Source of the DNA: Bacillota bacterium | Lineage (GTDB): Bacteria; Bacillota; Clostridia; Oscillospirales; Acutalibacteraceae | Reading direction: 5' to 3' | NCBI GenBank assembly: GCA_023390175.1 | Contig: JAEWDK010000024.1 | Coordinates: 434,001-498,000, forward strand | Length of the DNA stretch: 64,000 nt | Part shown: positions 53,312 through 61,451 of the stretch, piece by piece | Layout of the letters: each line of letters starts with the position of its first letter | Numbering within the stretch: the first letter of the stretch is position 1 | Program-made: the position numbers and the translations under genes | Notes under the pieces: model-generated | What the model saw: the letters and a program-made list of their open reading frames with translations, nothing else | Database searches by the model: none | What the model was told of the DNA's origin: nothing

Positions 53312-54211
53312 TTAAGCTTTATATTTCTGTATTTCTGCTTTTATGATTTTAACCGGTGTAACCGGTTTGCTCTTTTCCCCCTGGGCGTTTTCGGTAACAG
53401 GAACCGCTGCAATTTTATCGACAATGTCGAGTCCCTCAATTACCTGTGCGAACACACTGTGGCCCTTCTGCGCAATATTGTAGGCGCCGTCCAGATTCGG
53501 GTTGCCGCCCTGTGCATCATACAGCTTTTTATAATCACCGGTTATTTTGGTCATATCAGGCCAGCCGTCACCGTATTGCTGAACAAACGTATCCCCGTAT
53601 TGTTTGTAGGCGTCGTAGGCCTGCTGATAATAATTCCAGTTGATCGCCTCTGAATTGCCGCGCTGGTTAATGAAAAACTGGCTTCCGTTGGTGTTTTTCC
53701 CCGAATTTGCCATGGAAACGGAACCGCGGATATTGACAAGGTTGGCATTGTATTCATCATTAAACGCCTTGCCCCAAATGCTTTCACCGCCGGTGCCGTC
53801 CCCTTTGGGGTCACCGGTCTGAAGCATAAAATCATTGACAATACGGTGGAAGGTTAACCCGTTGTAATACCCCTTTTTAATTAAGCCCTTAAAATTCTCA
53901 ACTGTTTTCGGCGCGGCTTTTGGGAACAGGCGAAGTTTAATCACACCCATACTGGTGGTCAAAACCGCTATTTCTTCCCCGTTTGCCGGCTTTTCCAGCT
54001 GGTACCCAAGCTTTTGCCCGTCACTGGGCCGAATCCGGCCGTCGTTCACGGCAGAAGCGGTGGAAGCGGCAGCGGAAGAAGCTGCCGAACTTACCGCAGC
54101 AGCGGAAGAAGCCGGCGCGGAAGAGGCCGCCGTGGTGCCCGCGCAGCCGGTCAGGCTAAGAATCAGTGCGGCAACAGCGATAACGCTGATTACTTTTTTA
54201 TTGTTTTGCAT
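53312..54211 (-). CDS. Cyclophilin-type peptidyl-prolyl isomerase lipoprotein
   Basis: 299 residues. Lipoprotein signal with lipobox LSLTGC near residue 22, an Ala/Ser-rich linker (25-60), then a cyclophilin domain: VLTTSMGVIKLRLFP, NGLTFHRIVNDFMLQTGDPKGDGTGG, and ANSGKNTNGSQFFINQ. An insert with KQYGDTFVQQYGDGWPDMTKITGDYKK in parts lengthens the domain. It likely helps fold exported proteins at the membrane surface. I chose the ATG at 54211; starts at 54223 and 54238 are also possible. Confidence 0.9.
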   Translation of the reverse strand: MQNNKKVISVIAVAALILSLTGCAGTTAASSAPASSAAAVSSAASSAAASTASAVNDGRIRPSDGQKLGYQLEKPANGEEIAVLTTSMGVIKLRLFPKAAPKTVENFKGLIKKGYYNGLTFHRIVNDFMLQTGDPKGDGTGGESIWGKAFNDEYNANLVNIRGSVSMANSGKNTNGSQFFINQRGNSEAINWNYYQQAYDAYKQYGDTFVQQYGDGWPDMTKITGDYKKLYDAQGGNPNLDGAYNIAQKGHSVFAQVIEGLDIVDKIAAVPVTENAQGEKSKPVTPVKIIKAEIQKYKA

Positions 54212-54245
54212 CTTATGAAACATCCTCTCATCATACATAGTTTAT

Positions 54246-54274
54246 ATTTTATAATATTAAGCATTAATATTCAA
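54246..54274 (-). promoter_or_regulatory. Promoter of the cyclophilin gene
   Basis: Minus strand TTGAAT (54269-54274), 17 bases, TAAAAT (54246-54251). Confidence 0.6.
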
Positions 54275-54374
54275 GAGAATCGGGGGTAAATTAACAATTT
54301 AATAATTTATTAGGATAGTATTACCTTCGGATTCCAAGCATATAGATGAACGAACACAAAAAGGAGGTACTAAA

Positions 54375-55304
54375 ATGTTTGAATACTATCCTGAAGGTTG
54401 GATGATTGATACGCCTGAGAACCGCGCGGCGGAGCAAAATGTATCCGCGCTGAACGACGCCTGCCGGGATGGACAAATTTTGGAAGGACGCGCGCTGGTT
54501 TGTGATAGCTCGCATAATTTGCTAATCGATTTAGGCTGTATGAAGGGGTTTATACCGCGCGACGAGGGCGCTTTGGGAATCCGCGAAGGCACGGTGCGTG
54601 ACATCGCAATCATTTCACGGGTGAACCGGCCGGTTTGCTTCGTGATTACAGGGTTCCAAAAAGACGCCGACGGCCATATGAACGCCGTCCTTTCCCGCAG
54701 AGCCGCGCAGGCAAAATGCATGGCGGATTATATTGCCAAACTGACACCGGGCGACGTAATTAACGCCAGAGTAACGCATTTGGAAAGCTTTGGTGCTTTT
54801 GCGGACATTGGCTGCGGCATAATTGCGCTGCTGCCGATTGACGCGATTTCCGTTTCACGCATTGACCACCCGAGGGAACGCTTTTCAGTGGGCATGGATA
54901 TTAAAGTAATTGTAAAATCAGTCGAAAACGGACGCATTACGCTTAGCCACAAAGAACTCCTCGGAACATGGGAGGACAATGTTGCGCTGTTCACTGTGGG
55001 CGAAACAGTCGCGGGAATTGTGCGTTCCGTGGAGCCGTACGGAATTTTTGTGGAGCTGTCCCCCAATTTAGCCGGATTGGCGGAAGCAAAGGACGATGTA
55101 ATTCCCGGCCAGCAGGCCAGCGTGTACATAAAAAGCATTATTCCCGCCAGAATGAAGGTAAAGCTTGTAATTATTGATACATTTGACTACACTTACCGTT
55201 CCAGCCCGCCGAAATACTTTTTTGAAGGCCGCCGGATGGACCGGTTTGTATATTCCCCGCCCGGAAGCGAAAAAGAGATTTCGACGGATTTCACTGCAAA
55301 ATAG
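54375..55304 (+). CDS. S1 RNA-binding domain protein
   Basis: 309 residues with up to three S1-like OB folds: a diverged first one (EGRALVCDSSHNLLIDLGCMKGFIPR, about 36-110), a good second one (GDVINARVTHLESFGAFADIGCGIIALLP, 135-200) and a third (GETVAGIVRSVEPYGIFVELSPNLAGLAE, 212-275). It resembles short Firmicute S1-like proteins (RpsA/YfgK-type), not full S1. It may bind mRNA or rRNA. AAAAAGGAGG precedes the ATG. Single-gene unit. Confidence 0.85.
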   Translation: MFEYYPEGWMIDTPENRAAEQNVSALNDACRDGQILEGRALVCDSSHNLLIDLGCMKGFIPRDEGALGIREGTVRDIAIISRVNRPVCFVITGFQKDADGHMNAVLSRRAAQAKCMADYIAKLTPGDVINARVTHLESFGAFADIGCGIIALLPIDAISVSRIDHPRERFSVGMDIKVIVKSVENGRITLSHKELLGTWEDNVALFTVGETVAGIVRSVEPYGIFVELSPNLAGLAEAKDDVIPGQQASVYIKSIIPARMKVKLVIIDTFDYTYRSSPPKYFFEGRRMDRFVYSPPGSEKEISTDFTAK

Positions 55305-55339
55305 AAAATTGAATATTACTTTTACCGTACCTTAATTTG

Positions 55340-55385
55340 TCGGCTTATCACGGTTTCATATGCTGTGATAAGCCGATTCTTTTTG
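55340..55385 (+). terminator. Terminator after the S1-domain gene
   Basis: Perfect 12-bp stem (55340-55351 with 55365-55376), then TTCTTTTTG. Confidence 0.85.
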
Positions 55386-55492
55386 TAGTAAAATTCTATG
55401 ATAGCAAGAACTATTTTATAGTATTTTCTAAATTTCAAGGTTATTTTGCCGATATTAAGAATAGGAATATCAAACAAAGGATGTGTTGGTAC

Positions 55493-56116
55493 ATGCGGAT
55501 TACAGGCTCAACTTCCGGATTCAAGGTTGGCTCACAGTCTGACAATACTTCGAAAGACCGTATTTCCAGCCTGGTAAAGCAAAAACAGGCAATTAATGAT
55601 TTAAAGCAAAGCTACCGCGAAAACGCACTCAAAACAGGGAAATCTGCAAAAGAGATTGAAGCCAAAATGCAGGAATACGACAGTATGATTACTGAAATTG
55701 ATTCGGAAATTTCAAAAATAACTGCAGATAAACAGAAAAAGGCCGCACAGAGTGAGGCTAAAAAAGCAGGAAATCAAAGTGGGAAAAAAAACCAAGATAT
55801 AAATGAGATTGGTAAAGGAATACAGGCAGCTAATCAGCAAATCATTACCGGGCTTACCTCCATTCAGAAAAGCCTCAAAATAGCCAAGTCTATTCAATTT
55901 GCTCAGGGAGTTTTGAAAACAGAAGCACTTTCGTATAAACCAAGTTTCGCTTCTCATGGCAACCCTGTAAAAGCAGGCAATCTAACAGCAAAGTCGGAAC
56001 TGCTGGATCAAAAGCTGGACAACCTGCGAGAAAAGATAAACAAGACAGCCGACAAAATAAATGATGCTTCAGATGATACCGAGGAAAGAAATAAGGATCA
56101 AGATGCCGCCATTTAA
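55493..56116 (+). CDS. Coiled-coil protein of unknown function (weakly FlxA-like)
   Basis: 207 residues, no signal peptide. N-terminus ITGSTSGFKVGSQ, then a long charged helical stretch (25-95) with heptads (SSLVKQKQAINDLKQSYREN, MQEYDSMITEIDSEISKI), a Lys/Gln-rich hinge, and a second helical end (KLDNLREKINKTADKI). The layout reminds me of FlxA-like proteins linked to motility, but I cannot show homology. The ATG at 55493 has only a distant AAAGG; an ATG at 55481 is possible. Confidence 0.65.
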   Translation: MRITGSTSGFKVGSQSDNTSKDRISSLVKQKQAINDLKQSYRENALKTGKSAKEIEAKMQEYDSMITEIDSEISKITADKQKKAAQSEAKKAGNQSGKKNQDINEIGKGIQAANQQIITGLTSIQKSLKIAKSIQFAQGVLKTEALSYKPSFASHGNPVKAGNLTAKSELLDQKLDNLREKINKTADKINDASDDTEERNKDQDAAI

Positions 56117-56134
56117 TGGTCCATAGAATATTAT

Positions 56135-56181
56135 AACCTAGCCGCAATGTATGTTTTGTACTTTGCGGCTAGGTTTTTTTT
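56135..56181 (+). terminator. Terminator of the coiled-coil gene
   Basis: Perfect 13-bp stem (56135-56147 with 56163-56175), 15-base loop, followed by a run of T. The A-rich left side lets it also stop the XRE gene. Confidence 0.9.
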
Positions 56182-56188
56182 GCCAAAA

Positions 56189-56557
56189 CTACCCTATTCG
56201 CTTAAACTTTATAATATCTTCCACTATTTCTGCAATTTGCTCCGCTTCCTGGGACGAAAGGCCTTTAATCAGAGAATGGATTTTTTGAACAGCTCTGGCT
56301 TTTCGGTCCGTTTCGCCGCCCGTCTCTTCTGTTCTGTCAAAATCAAGCAATTCGGAAAGGGTTATGTTCAGCGCGGATGCTATTTTATTAAGGGTATCCA
56401 CAGTGGGGCATTTCAAAGAACGTTCAATATGCCCTAAAAAAGCAGGGTTCAGCCCGGCGGATTCTGCCAGTGCCTCCTGACTCAGGCCACTTTGTACGCG
56501 AAAATGTTTAATTTGTTTCGCTGTTTTTTGTGTAATTTCCAGTTTACTCTGATCCAT
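56189..56557 (-). CDS. XRE-family helix-turn-helix regulator
   Basis: 122 residues: HTH_3 domain (IKHFRVQSGLSQEALAESAGLNPAFLGHIERSLKCPTVDTLNKIASALN in order, about 15-63) and a short C-terminal helical region (LSSQEAEQIAEIVEDIIKFKR) likely for dimerisation. SinR/phage-type repressor look; target unknown. ATG 56557 follows AAGGAAT; longer starts lack a ribosome site. It is divergent from the chemoreceptor gene across a 500-base gap and may control it or itself. Confidence 0.88.
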   Translation of the reverse strand: MDQSKLEITQKTAKQIKHFRVQSGLSQEALAESAGLNPAFLGHIERSLKCPTVDTLNKIASALNITLSELLDFDRTEETGGETDRKARAVQKIHSLIKGLSSQEAEQIAEIVEDIIKFKRIG

Positions 56558-57057
56558 ATCAATCACTATTCCTTGATTACTCAAAATAATTATGTAGATT
56601 TTTTGTAAATTCTGTAATAATATCTATAGATATTAAAAAAATATGACTATAGGTATTGAAATATCATAATTTTTCGAGTATTATTAATTTATGCACAATG
56701 AAATCGATAGATAATTGCGCAATTACACAAATTGTTTCGAATTCTGCTATACATATTAATTCGTTAAATGATTGAAATAATATGGGATTGCTGAATAAAG
56801 GGGAAAGAAAGATCTCATCTGCAGATTGGCAGCAATTTACCGGAATATAGATCCGGTAAATGAAAAAAGTCAGTATTCATTGATATTATCGGCATTTTTT
56901 TAATTTATTTCACGGAAAATAGACATTCTATAAAAGTAATTTTCCAATTCCGCCAAAGGCTTCCTGACTTAATTCAAAAAGCTTTTGTGCATGGACTGGG
57001 TCGTGGATATAAAAGCCAGCACACGAATATCAAATTACAGGAAGAAGAGAATTGTTC
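56558..57057. other. 500-base AT-rich intergenic region with a structured element
   Basis: No open frame with a ribosome site is seen. It holds a perfect 10-bp stem (56835-56844 with 56852-56861, 7-base loop) preceded by a palindrome ATCTGCAGAT, and a purine-rich GGGGAAAGAAAG stretch. It could be a leader RNA for the chemoreceptor gene. I checked for the c-di-GMP riboswitch core and did not find it. Confidence 0.5.
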
Positions 57058-58329
57058 ATGTTGAAAAATATGAAAATCGGGAAAAAATTAGTTCTTACTC
57101 ACCTGGCTGTAGCAGTCATCTCCTGCATCGGGGGAATTATCGGCCTAAGCGTAATGAGGAATGTTGGCAATATAACTGCTGCCGGCCTGTCTGCGCAGCA
57201 AAGCATTGCAGCAATAACTATTTTTGCTCTTATTTTAGCTTGCATTTTTATTTCTATTCTGATTGGACTGAAAGTTGCACGTGAAATCAGCAAGCCGATA
57301 AAAGAAATGGCGCAGGCCGCCGAAAGGATGGCCGAAGGGGATTTGAGCGTACAGGTCAGCGTAGATTCCAAGAATGAGATCGGGCAGATGAGCACCGCTT
57401 TTTCCAAAGCCATTGAAACAACAAAAGCATACATAACCGACATTGAACTTTGCCTTTCCAAAGTGGAACACGGCGACCTGACCGTTACTTCTGAGATTCA
57501 GTACAAAGGGGACTTTTCGCACCTGCAAATGTCAATCCGCGAAATCGTCACATTGTTCCGCAACACAGTTATGAAAATGCGTCAGGCTTCCGAACAGGTT
57601 TCAAGCGGTTCCATTCAAGTGGCCGACGGAGCGGAGGAGTTGGCACAGGGTGCTTCGGAGCAGGCGAGCTCCGTAGAAGAGCTTACCGCTACAATTGAAG
57701 AAATATCGAGCCATATAAAAGACAACGCTGCACACGCGCTCAACGCCAGCAAAAGCGTAACCAATGTGAGCGACGAAATTGAAGAAAGTAACCAGCACAT
57801 GAATGAAATGATATCCGCAATGGCCGATATCAACACATCCTCCGGTGAAATCGGAAAAATTATTAAAACAATTGAAGATATTGCTTTTCAAACAAACATA
57901 CTTGCGCTTAACGCTGCCGTTGAGGCGGCGAGAGCGGGCTCGGCAGGCAAAGGCTTTGCAGTTGTAGCGGATGAGGTCAGAAGCCTTGCAAGCAAAAGTG
58001 CGGAGGCGGCAAAAAACACGACTGCTTTAATTGAAAATTCGGTGAGACAAGTGGAAAACGGGACCAGAATTGCGGATGAAACCGCGAACTCCCTTTTGCA
58101 GGTTGTAGAAAGTGCAAAATCTGTCGCAGGTACCGTGGAGCAGATTTCACAGGTTTCCAGCCGCCAGTCAAGCGCCATCGGCCAAATTACGCTTGGGATC
58201 GAACAGATTTCAGCCGTAGTGCAAACGAACTCCGCAACTGCGGAAGAAAGCGCTGCTGCGAGCGAAGAACTTTCGGGACAGGCTAAAATGCTGGAATCGC
58301 TTGTGCAGAAGTTCCGGATAAAATCCTAG
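57058..58329 (+). CDS. Methyl-accepting chemotaxis protein without a ligand domain
   Basis: 423 residues. Two membrane helices (about 11-33 and 51-72) are joined by only about 18 residues, so there is no extracellular sensor domain. A HAMP domain (ISKPIKEMAQAAERMAEGDLSV) follows, then the signalling domain with the hairpin tip IAFQTNILALNAAVEAARAG near residue 280. It should signal to CheA/CheW, perhaps sensing membrane state, pH or temperature. No che gene is nearby. Start ATG after GGAAGAAGAG. Confidence 0.93.
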   Translation: MLKNMKIGKKLVLTHLAVAVISCIGGIIGLSVMRNVGNITAAGLSAQQSIAAITIFALILACIFISILIGLKVAREISKPIKEMAQAAERMAEGDLSVQVSVDSKNEIGQMSTAFSKAIETTKAYITDIELCLSKVEHGDLTVTSEIQYKGDFSHLQMSIREIVTLFRNTVMKMRQASEQVSSGSIQVADGAEELAQGASEQASSVEELTATIEEISSHIKDNAAHALNASKSVTNVSDEIEESNQHMNEMISAMADINTSSGEIGKIIKTIEDIAFQTNILALNAAVEAARAGSAGKGFAVVADEVRSLASKSAEAAKNTTALIENSVRQVENGTRIADETANSLLQVVESAKSVAGTVEQISQVSSRQSSAIGQITLGIEQISAVVQTNSATAEESAAASEELSGQAKMLESLVQKFRIKS

Positions 58330-58431
58330 TCCGGTCAAAAGCGGGCTGGCCCCGTTTTACAGCATGAACTTCCGAAGCAAGCTCATGTAGCGGAAAACAG
58401 GAGCCCATGTATCCCTATCAAGTGAATTTTA

Positions 58432-58467
58432 GCCGAAGAGCATCAAATGTATTCTTCGGCCTTTTTA
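58432..58467 (+). terminator. First terminator after the chemoreceptor
   Basis: 8-bp stem GCCGAAGA / TCTTCGGC with a 13-base loop, then CTTTTTAAT. Confidence 0.8.
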
Positions 58468-58504
58468 ATGGCCGGCAAAATTGCCGCACAGGTAAGAATC
58501 TTAT

Positions 58505-58540
58505 AAAAACGGAGCCGCTTTGACCTGCGGCTCCGTTTTT
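58505..58540. terminator. Second, bidirectional terminator
   Basis: Perfect 14-bp stem (58505-58518 with 58527-58540), 8-base loop, ending in T-runs on both strands. With the one at 58432 it insulates the chemoreceptor from the converging mcsAB operon. The 300-base gap holds nothing else. Confidence 0.9.
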
Positions 58541-58628
58541 ATAATAATCATGCTCCAAAACCTTCCCTTTTATAAGGGGTTGTTTTTGACTAAGAACAAA
58601 ACAAGAGTTTAACAAATTAAACCTGACT

Positions 58629-59303
58629 TTAAAAAAGTGATTTTTGGGTCGGTTTATCTTCCTGAAGCTTTAAAATATGCGCATCCAAAAGCTGCTGAAA
58701 CACTTCGTTGCGGCGTACGGTTCCGCGGGCATCGGTGTATTTGATCAGATCGTAATATTTACTTTTCCTTTGCTGCATCAGGAACATAAGCGCTTCTTCC
58801 CGGCCGTGCAGCTTTGCAATCACATCCGCTGCTTTAATTGCGTTCATGGCACTGTACGGCTCAAGGCGGTATGCCTCCATGAAGTTAAACAGTGCCGATT
58901 CCAGCTTACCTGTCCCCTCCTGTGCCCTGGCAAGGTCGATTAAGATGGAAGCGCGCTGTGCGGCCGCATAATTGATTGTAATCCCGTCCTGCTCTGTTGT
59001 TCGGCCCGGCAATTCATCCCAGCCCGCGGTATGTAAATATTCACCCGCATACTGAATTGTTTGATCGAAATACTTTTTTCCAAGCCAGCTGTAAGCTTTC
59101 GTGGCAAGATAAAGCTGTTGGGGCGTTTGCAGATCATCGCAAAGCTCAACTATCTTCAGTAAGAGTTTTTCCCGGTCTTTTATTTCATCCCTCAGATGAG
59201 TGGCCTCATCAACCAATGAGCTGCGGTGCGGTACTGTTTCGCCAAGTACGGAAAACAGTGCCGCCGCCAAATCCGCGTTATTCTTTGCCAGTTCTTCCAT
59301 CAT
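58629..59303 (-). CDS. Helical-repeat (TPR-like) protein of unknown function in the mcsAB operon
   Basis: 224 residues, soluble, almost all helical. Repeat-like segments QQLYLATKAYSWLGKKYFDQTIQYAGEYL (about 60-90), ASILIDLARAQEGTGKLESALFNFMEAYRLEPYSAMNAIKAADVIAKL (118-165) in order look like two to three tetratricopeptide units, a fold for binding other proteins. The C-terminus ends KPTQKSLF. The ATG overlaps the mcsB end by 26 bases, so it is made with McsB. I do not recognise the family. A partner or adaptor for arginine phosphorylation is an inference from position. Confidence 0.8.
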   Translation of the reverse strand: MMEELAKNNADLAAALFSVLGETVPHRSSLVDEATHLRDEIKDREKLLLKIVELCDDLQTPQQLYLATKAYSWLGKKYFDQTIQYAGEYLHTAGWDELPGRTTEQDGITINYAAAQRASILIDLARAQEGTGKLESALFNFMEAYRLEPYSAMNAIKAADVIAKLHGREEALMFLMQQRKSKYYDLIKYTDARGTVRRNEVFQQLLDAHILKLQEDKPTQKSLF

Positions 59304-60345
59304 TATCATCCGCCTTATCTGCTTTATTTTTTAAGATACCGTTTACAATTTGAGCGCGCAGAACATGCCTGTCGTTTGGGGTCAGTTTTTTGCCGCTGAG
59401 AAGCATTAGAGTAGCCGGCTGCACTTCAATCATCAGCTTGTTGATTTCATTGTAGCCAATATTTTGAATCAGGCCCACGGAAACACCAAAACGCACATTG
59501 GAAATCAGAAGCATAAATTCATCGTTTGTCAAAACGCGCGCATTCTGCAGGATTCCCAATGAACGGAAAACAGTGTCCTGAACGTCAAGGCTTGCGGCAA
59601 GCTTTTGACGGGCGGAACGTTCCTGCGAAATAACCTGCATTGCAATGCTGCTGAGGTTGGCAATGGCTTCTTCCTCGGAAAGACCGAGCGTGACCTGGTT
59701 GGAAAACTGATAGATTGCCCCCTTTGATTCGGAGCCCGTACCATAGATACCGCGAAGAGAAAGCCCCAACTTGGAAAGGCTGGCGGAAATTCTCGCGATC
59801 CCCCCGCCTTCCTTCAGCGCAGGCAAATGTACCATTAAAGAAGCGCGCATCCCAGTGCCGAGGTTAACCGGGCTTTGGGTAAGATAGCCGAGGCCTTCGT
59901 CAAAAGCAAAATGCAGGGACTTATCCAGTATGGTGTCCAGCCGGTCCGCTGCTTGATATGCCTTGTCCAAATTCAGTCCTTCCACAGTTGCCTGAATGTG
60001 GAGGTGGTTTTCCGCATTCAGCATGATGCTGACAGATTCATCCTCTGTAATCAGCATCCCGCGGCCATCGCGCTCCGAAATAAATTCAGGGCTGGTTAAA
60101 TGCCGTTCCACCAAAGAAACAGCCTCCGCGTTGGAAACATCCTCTAAGTCAATAAATCGGAAGCGCTGCCCGATTGCGGTGTTTTCATCCGTAACCGACT
60201 GCACCACACGCTGCTCCAACGCCCGACGGTCAGCCTTGCTCATTTTAACCGGAAACGGAATGTCGCGCAGATTACGAATCAGACGGATGCGCGTACTGAT
60301 GACAACATCGCTTTCAGGTCCGCTTTTTTCATACCACTTATCCAT
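59278..60345 (-). CDS. mcsB: Protein-arginine kinase McsB
   Basis: Phosphorylates arginines on proteins to mark them for ClpCP. 355 residues with the phosphagen-kinase-like catalytic domain: VVISTRIRLIRNLRDIPFP near residue 17, SVSIMLNAENHLHIQ with the catalytic Glu/Asn area, GMRASLMVHLPAL and GSESKGAIYQFSNQ. The C-terminal dimer/pArg-binding domain is present. ATG 60345 overlaps mcsA by eight bases. clpC does not follow. Confidence 0.95.
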   Translation of the reverse strand: MDKWYEKSGPESDVVISTRIRLIRNLRDIPFPVKMSKADRRALEQRVVQSVTDENTAIGQRFRFIDLEDVSNAEAVSLVERHLTSPEFISERDGRGMLITEDESVSIMLNAENHLHIQATVEGLNLDKAYQAADRLDTILDKSLHFAFDEGLGYLTQSPVNLGTGMRASLMVHLPALKEGGGIARISASLSKLGLSLRGIYGTGSESKGAIYQFSNQVTLGLSEEEAIANLSSIAMQVISQERSARQKLAASLDVQDTVFRSLGILQNARVLTNDEFMLLISNVRFGVSVGLIQNIGYNEINKLMIEVQPATLMLLSGKKLTPNDRHVLRAQIVNGILKNKADKADDNDGRTGKE

Positions 60346-60838
60346 TGCGCTCGCCTCCCTCCATTTCCCTGATGCGGTCCCGCAGTGCCGCGGCATGCTC
60401 AAAGTTTTCGGAATCAATTGCTTCACGCAGTTCAATACGCATCAGGCTAAGCTCGCTTTGCGGCTTCGGCTGCGGCAGGCTGCCGCCCGGCACTTTTCCG
60501 CGGTGCTTCGTATTTCCGTGAATACGCTGAATCAGCGGAATCAGCCTGTTATAAAAGGTATGGTAACATTCGGCGCAGCCGACTTTTCCGGTGCGCGCAA
60601 TGTCGTCGAAGCTTGAACCGCAGCATTTACAGCGAACCGTATCTTCCGCATCCGGGTCCGCGTCACTGAAAAAGCTGCCGAGCAGGCTGCTGAAATTGCG
60701 GCCAAGGCCGGTCAGCAAATTTCCGTAGCCAAGCTTTTGCGAACACTCCGCACAAAGAGAATACTCGGTCAGTTCCCCGTTGATAATTGTTTTTACATGT
60801 GTGGTTGCCGAGTTCTTCCCACAGGATTCACATATCAT
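60338..60838 (-). CDS. mcsA: McsB activator McsA
   Basis: 166 residues. Zinc-binding CxxC pairs: ICESCGK (residues 2-8), LCAECSQ, RCKCCGS, GCAECYH, and a C-terminal UVR motif (LREAIDSENFEHAAALRDRIREMEGG). McsA binds and activates McsB. An ATG at 60838 is eight bases past GGAGG; one at 60844 is too close. The usual first gene ctsR is absent: upstream is a divergent small gene. Confidence 0.93.
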   Translation of the reverse strand: MICESCGKNSATTHVKTIINGELTEYSLCAECSQKLGYGNLLTGLGRNFSSLLGSFFSDADPDAEDTVRCKCCGSSFDDIARTGKVGCAECYHTFYNRLIPLIQRIHGNTKHRGKVPGGSLPQPKPQSELSLMRIELREAIDSENFEHAAALRDRIREMEGGERNG

Positions 60839-61016
60839 GCCCATTTCCTCCGTAATCCCATAATATAGTAATTATCATATATTATTATTATTAATTCACT
60901 GTTAATAGAAGAAGGTTTACACGCCCTTTTTATTCAAACACAGAAAACAAAAATTTGTAACACGTTTTATGCCTGTGCAATATTATATATTGTAAACCGA
61001 AAGGAGGCAAACAAGT

Positions 61017-61133
61017 ATGTGTAACAATGGCTTTGGAGGTTTTGGTGGCGGCGGATGCACTTGGATTATCATTATTCTTGTTATCTTATTCTGCTGCTGT
61101 GGCAACAACGACAACTGCAACGATCACTGCTAA
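61017..61133 (+). CDS. Tiny Gly/Cys-rich transmembrane protein (YjcZ-like)
   Basis: 38 residues: a Gly/Phe-rich head (NNGFGGFGGGGC), one membrane helix (TWIIIILVILF), and a CCCGNNDNCNDHC tail. A full AAGGAGG site precedes the ATG and a terminator follows, so it is a real gene although short. It looks like the small spore-associated YjcZ/tiny-TM proteins of Bacilli and Clostridia. Role unknown; the six Cys could crosslink in the spore coat. Confidence 0.8.
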   Translation: MCNNGFGGFGGGGCTWIIIILVILFCCCGNNDNCNDHC

Positions 61134-61141
61134 CCAAGCAA

Positions 61142-61173
61142 AAAGGGCTGCGAGGCACAACTCGCAGCCCTTT
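61142..61173. terminator. Bidirectional terminator after the tiny Cys-rich gene
   Basis: Perfect 13-bp stem (61142-61154 with 61161-61173) with GCACAA loop. Confidence 0.9.
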
Positions 61174-61175
61174 AT

Positions 61176-61451
61176 CTATCTTTGTGCCTGATGCTCCATC
61201 GCCTGAAGCAGCGCATTCGCAAGCTGGTCCGGGCAGGAAGTCGGTTTAAAGCCGCATTTAATCCCTTTGCAGCGCATGATTACATCTTCCGCTTTCATGC
61301 CCTGCACCAAAGCGCACAGTCCCTTTGTGTTCCCATTGCACCCGCCGACAATTTTTACCGACTTGATTGTATCCCCGTCAAGGTCAACAAGCATTTCGGA
61401 TGAGCAGGTGCCTTTTGTTTTATAGTGATATTCCAACCGGATTTCCTCCAC
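61176..61451 (-). CDS. TSCPD domain protein
   Basis: 91 residues: YKTKGTCSSEM, GGCNGNTKGLCALVQGM, IMRCKGIKCGFKPTSCPDQLANAL. The TSCPD domain with conserved cysteines also ends some ribonucleotide reductases, where it is thought to bind metal; the stand-alone form has no assigned role. Directly follows the PHP gene with no gap. Confidence 0.88.
   Translation of the reverse strand: MEEIRLEYHYKTKGTCSSEMLVDLDGDTIKSVKIVGGCNGNTKGLCALVQGMKAEDVIMRCKGIKCGFKPTSCPDQLANALLQAMEHQAQR

Noticed and set aside
56760..56900. Possible c-di-GMP riboswitch before the chemoreceptor
   Set aside because: The conserved core bases of the class I and class II aptamers are not found.
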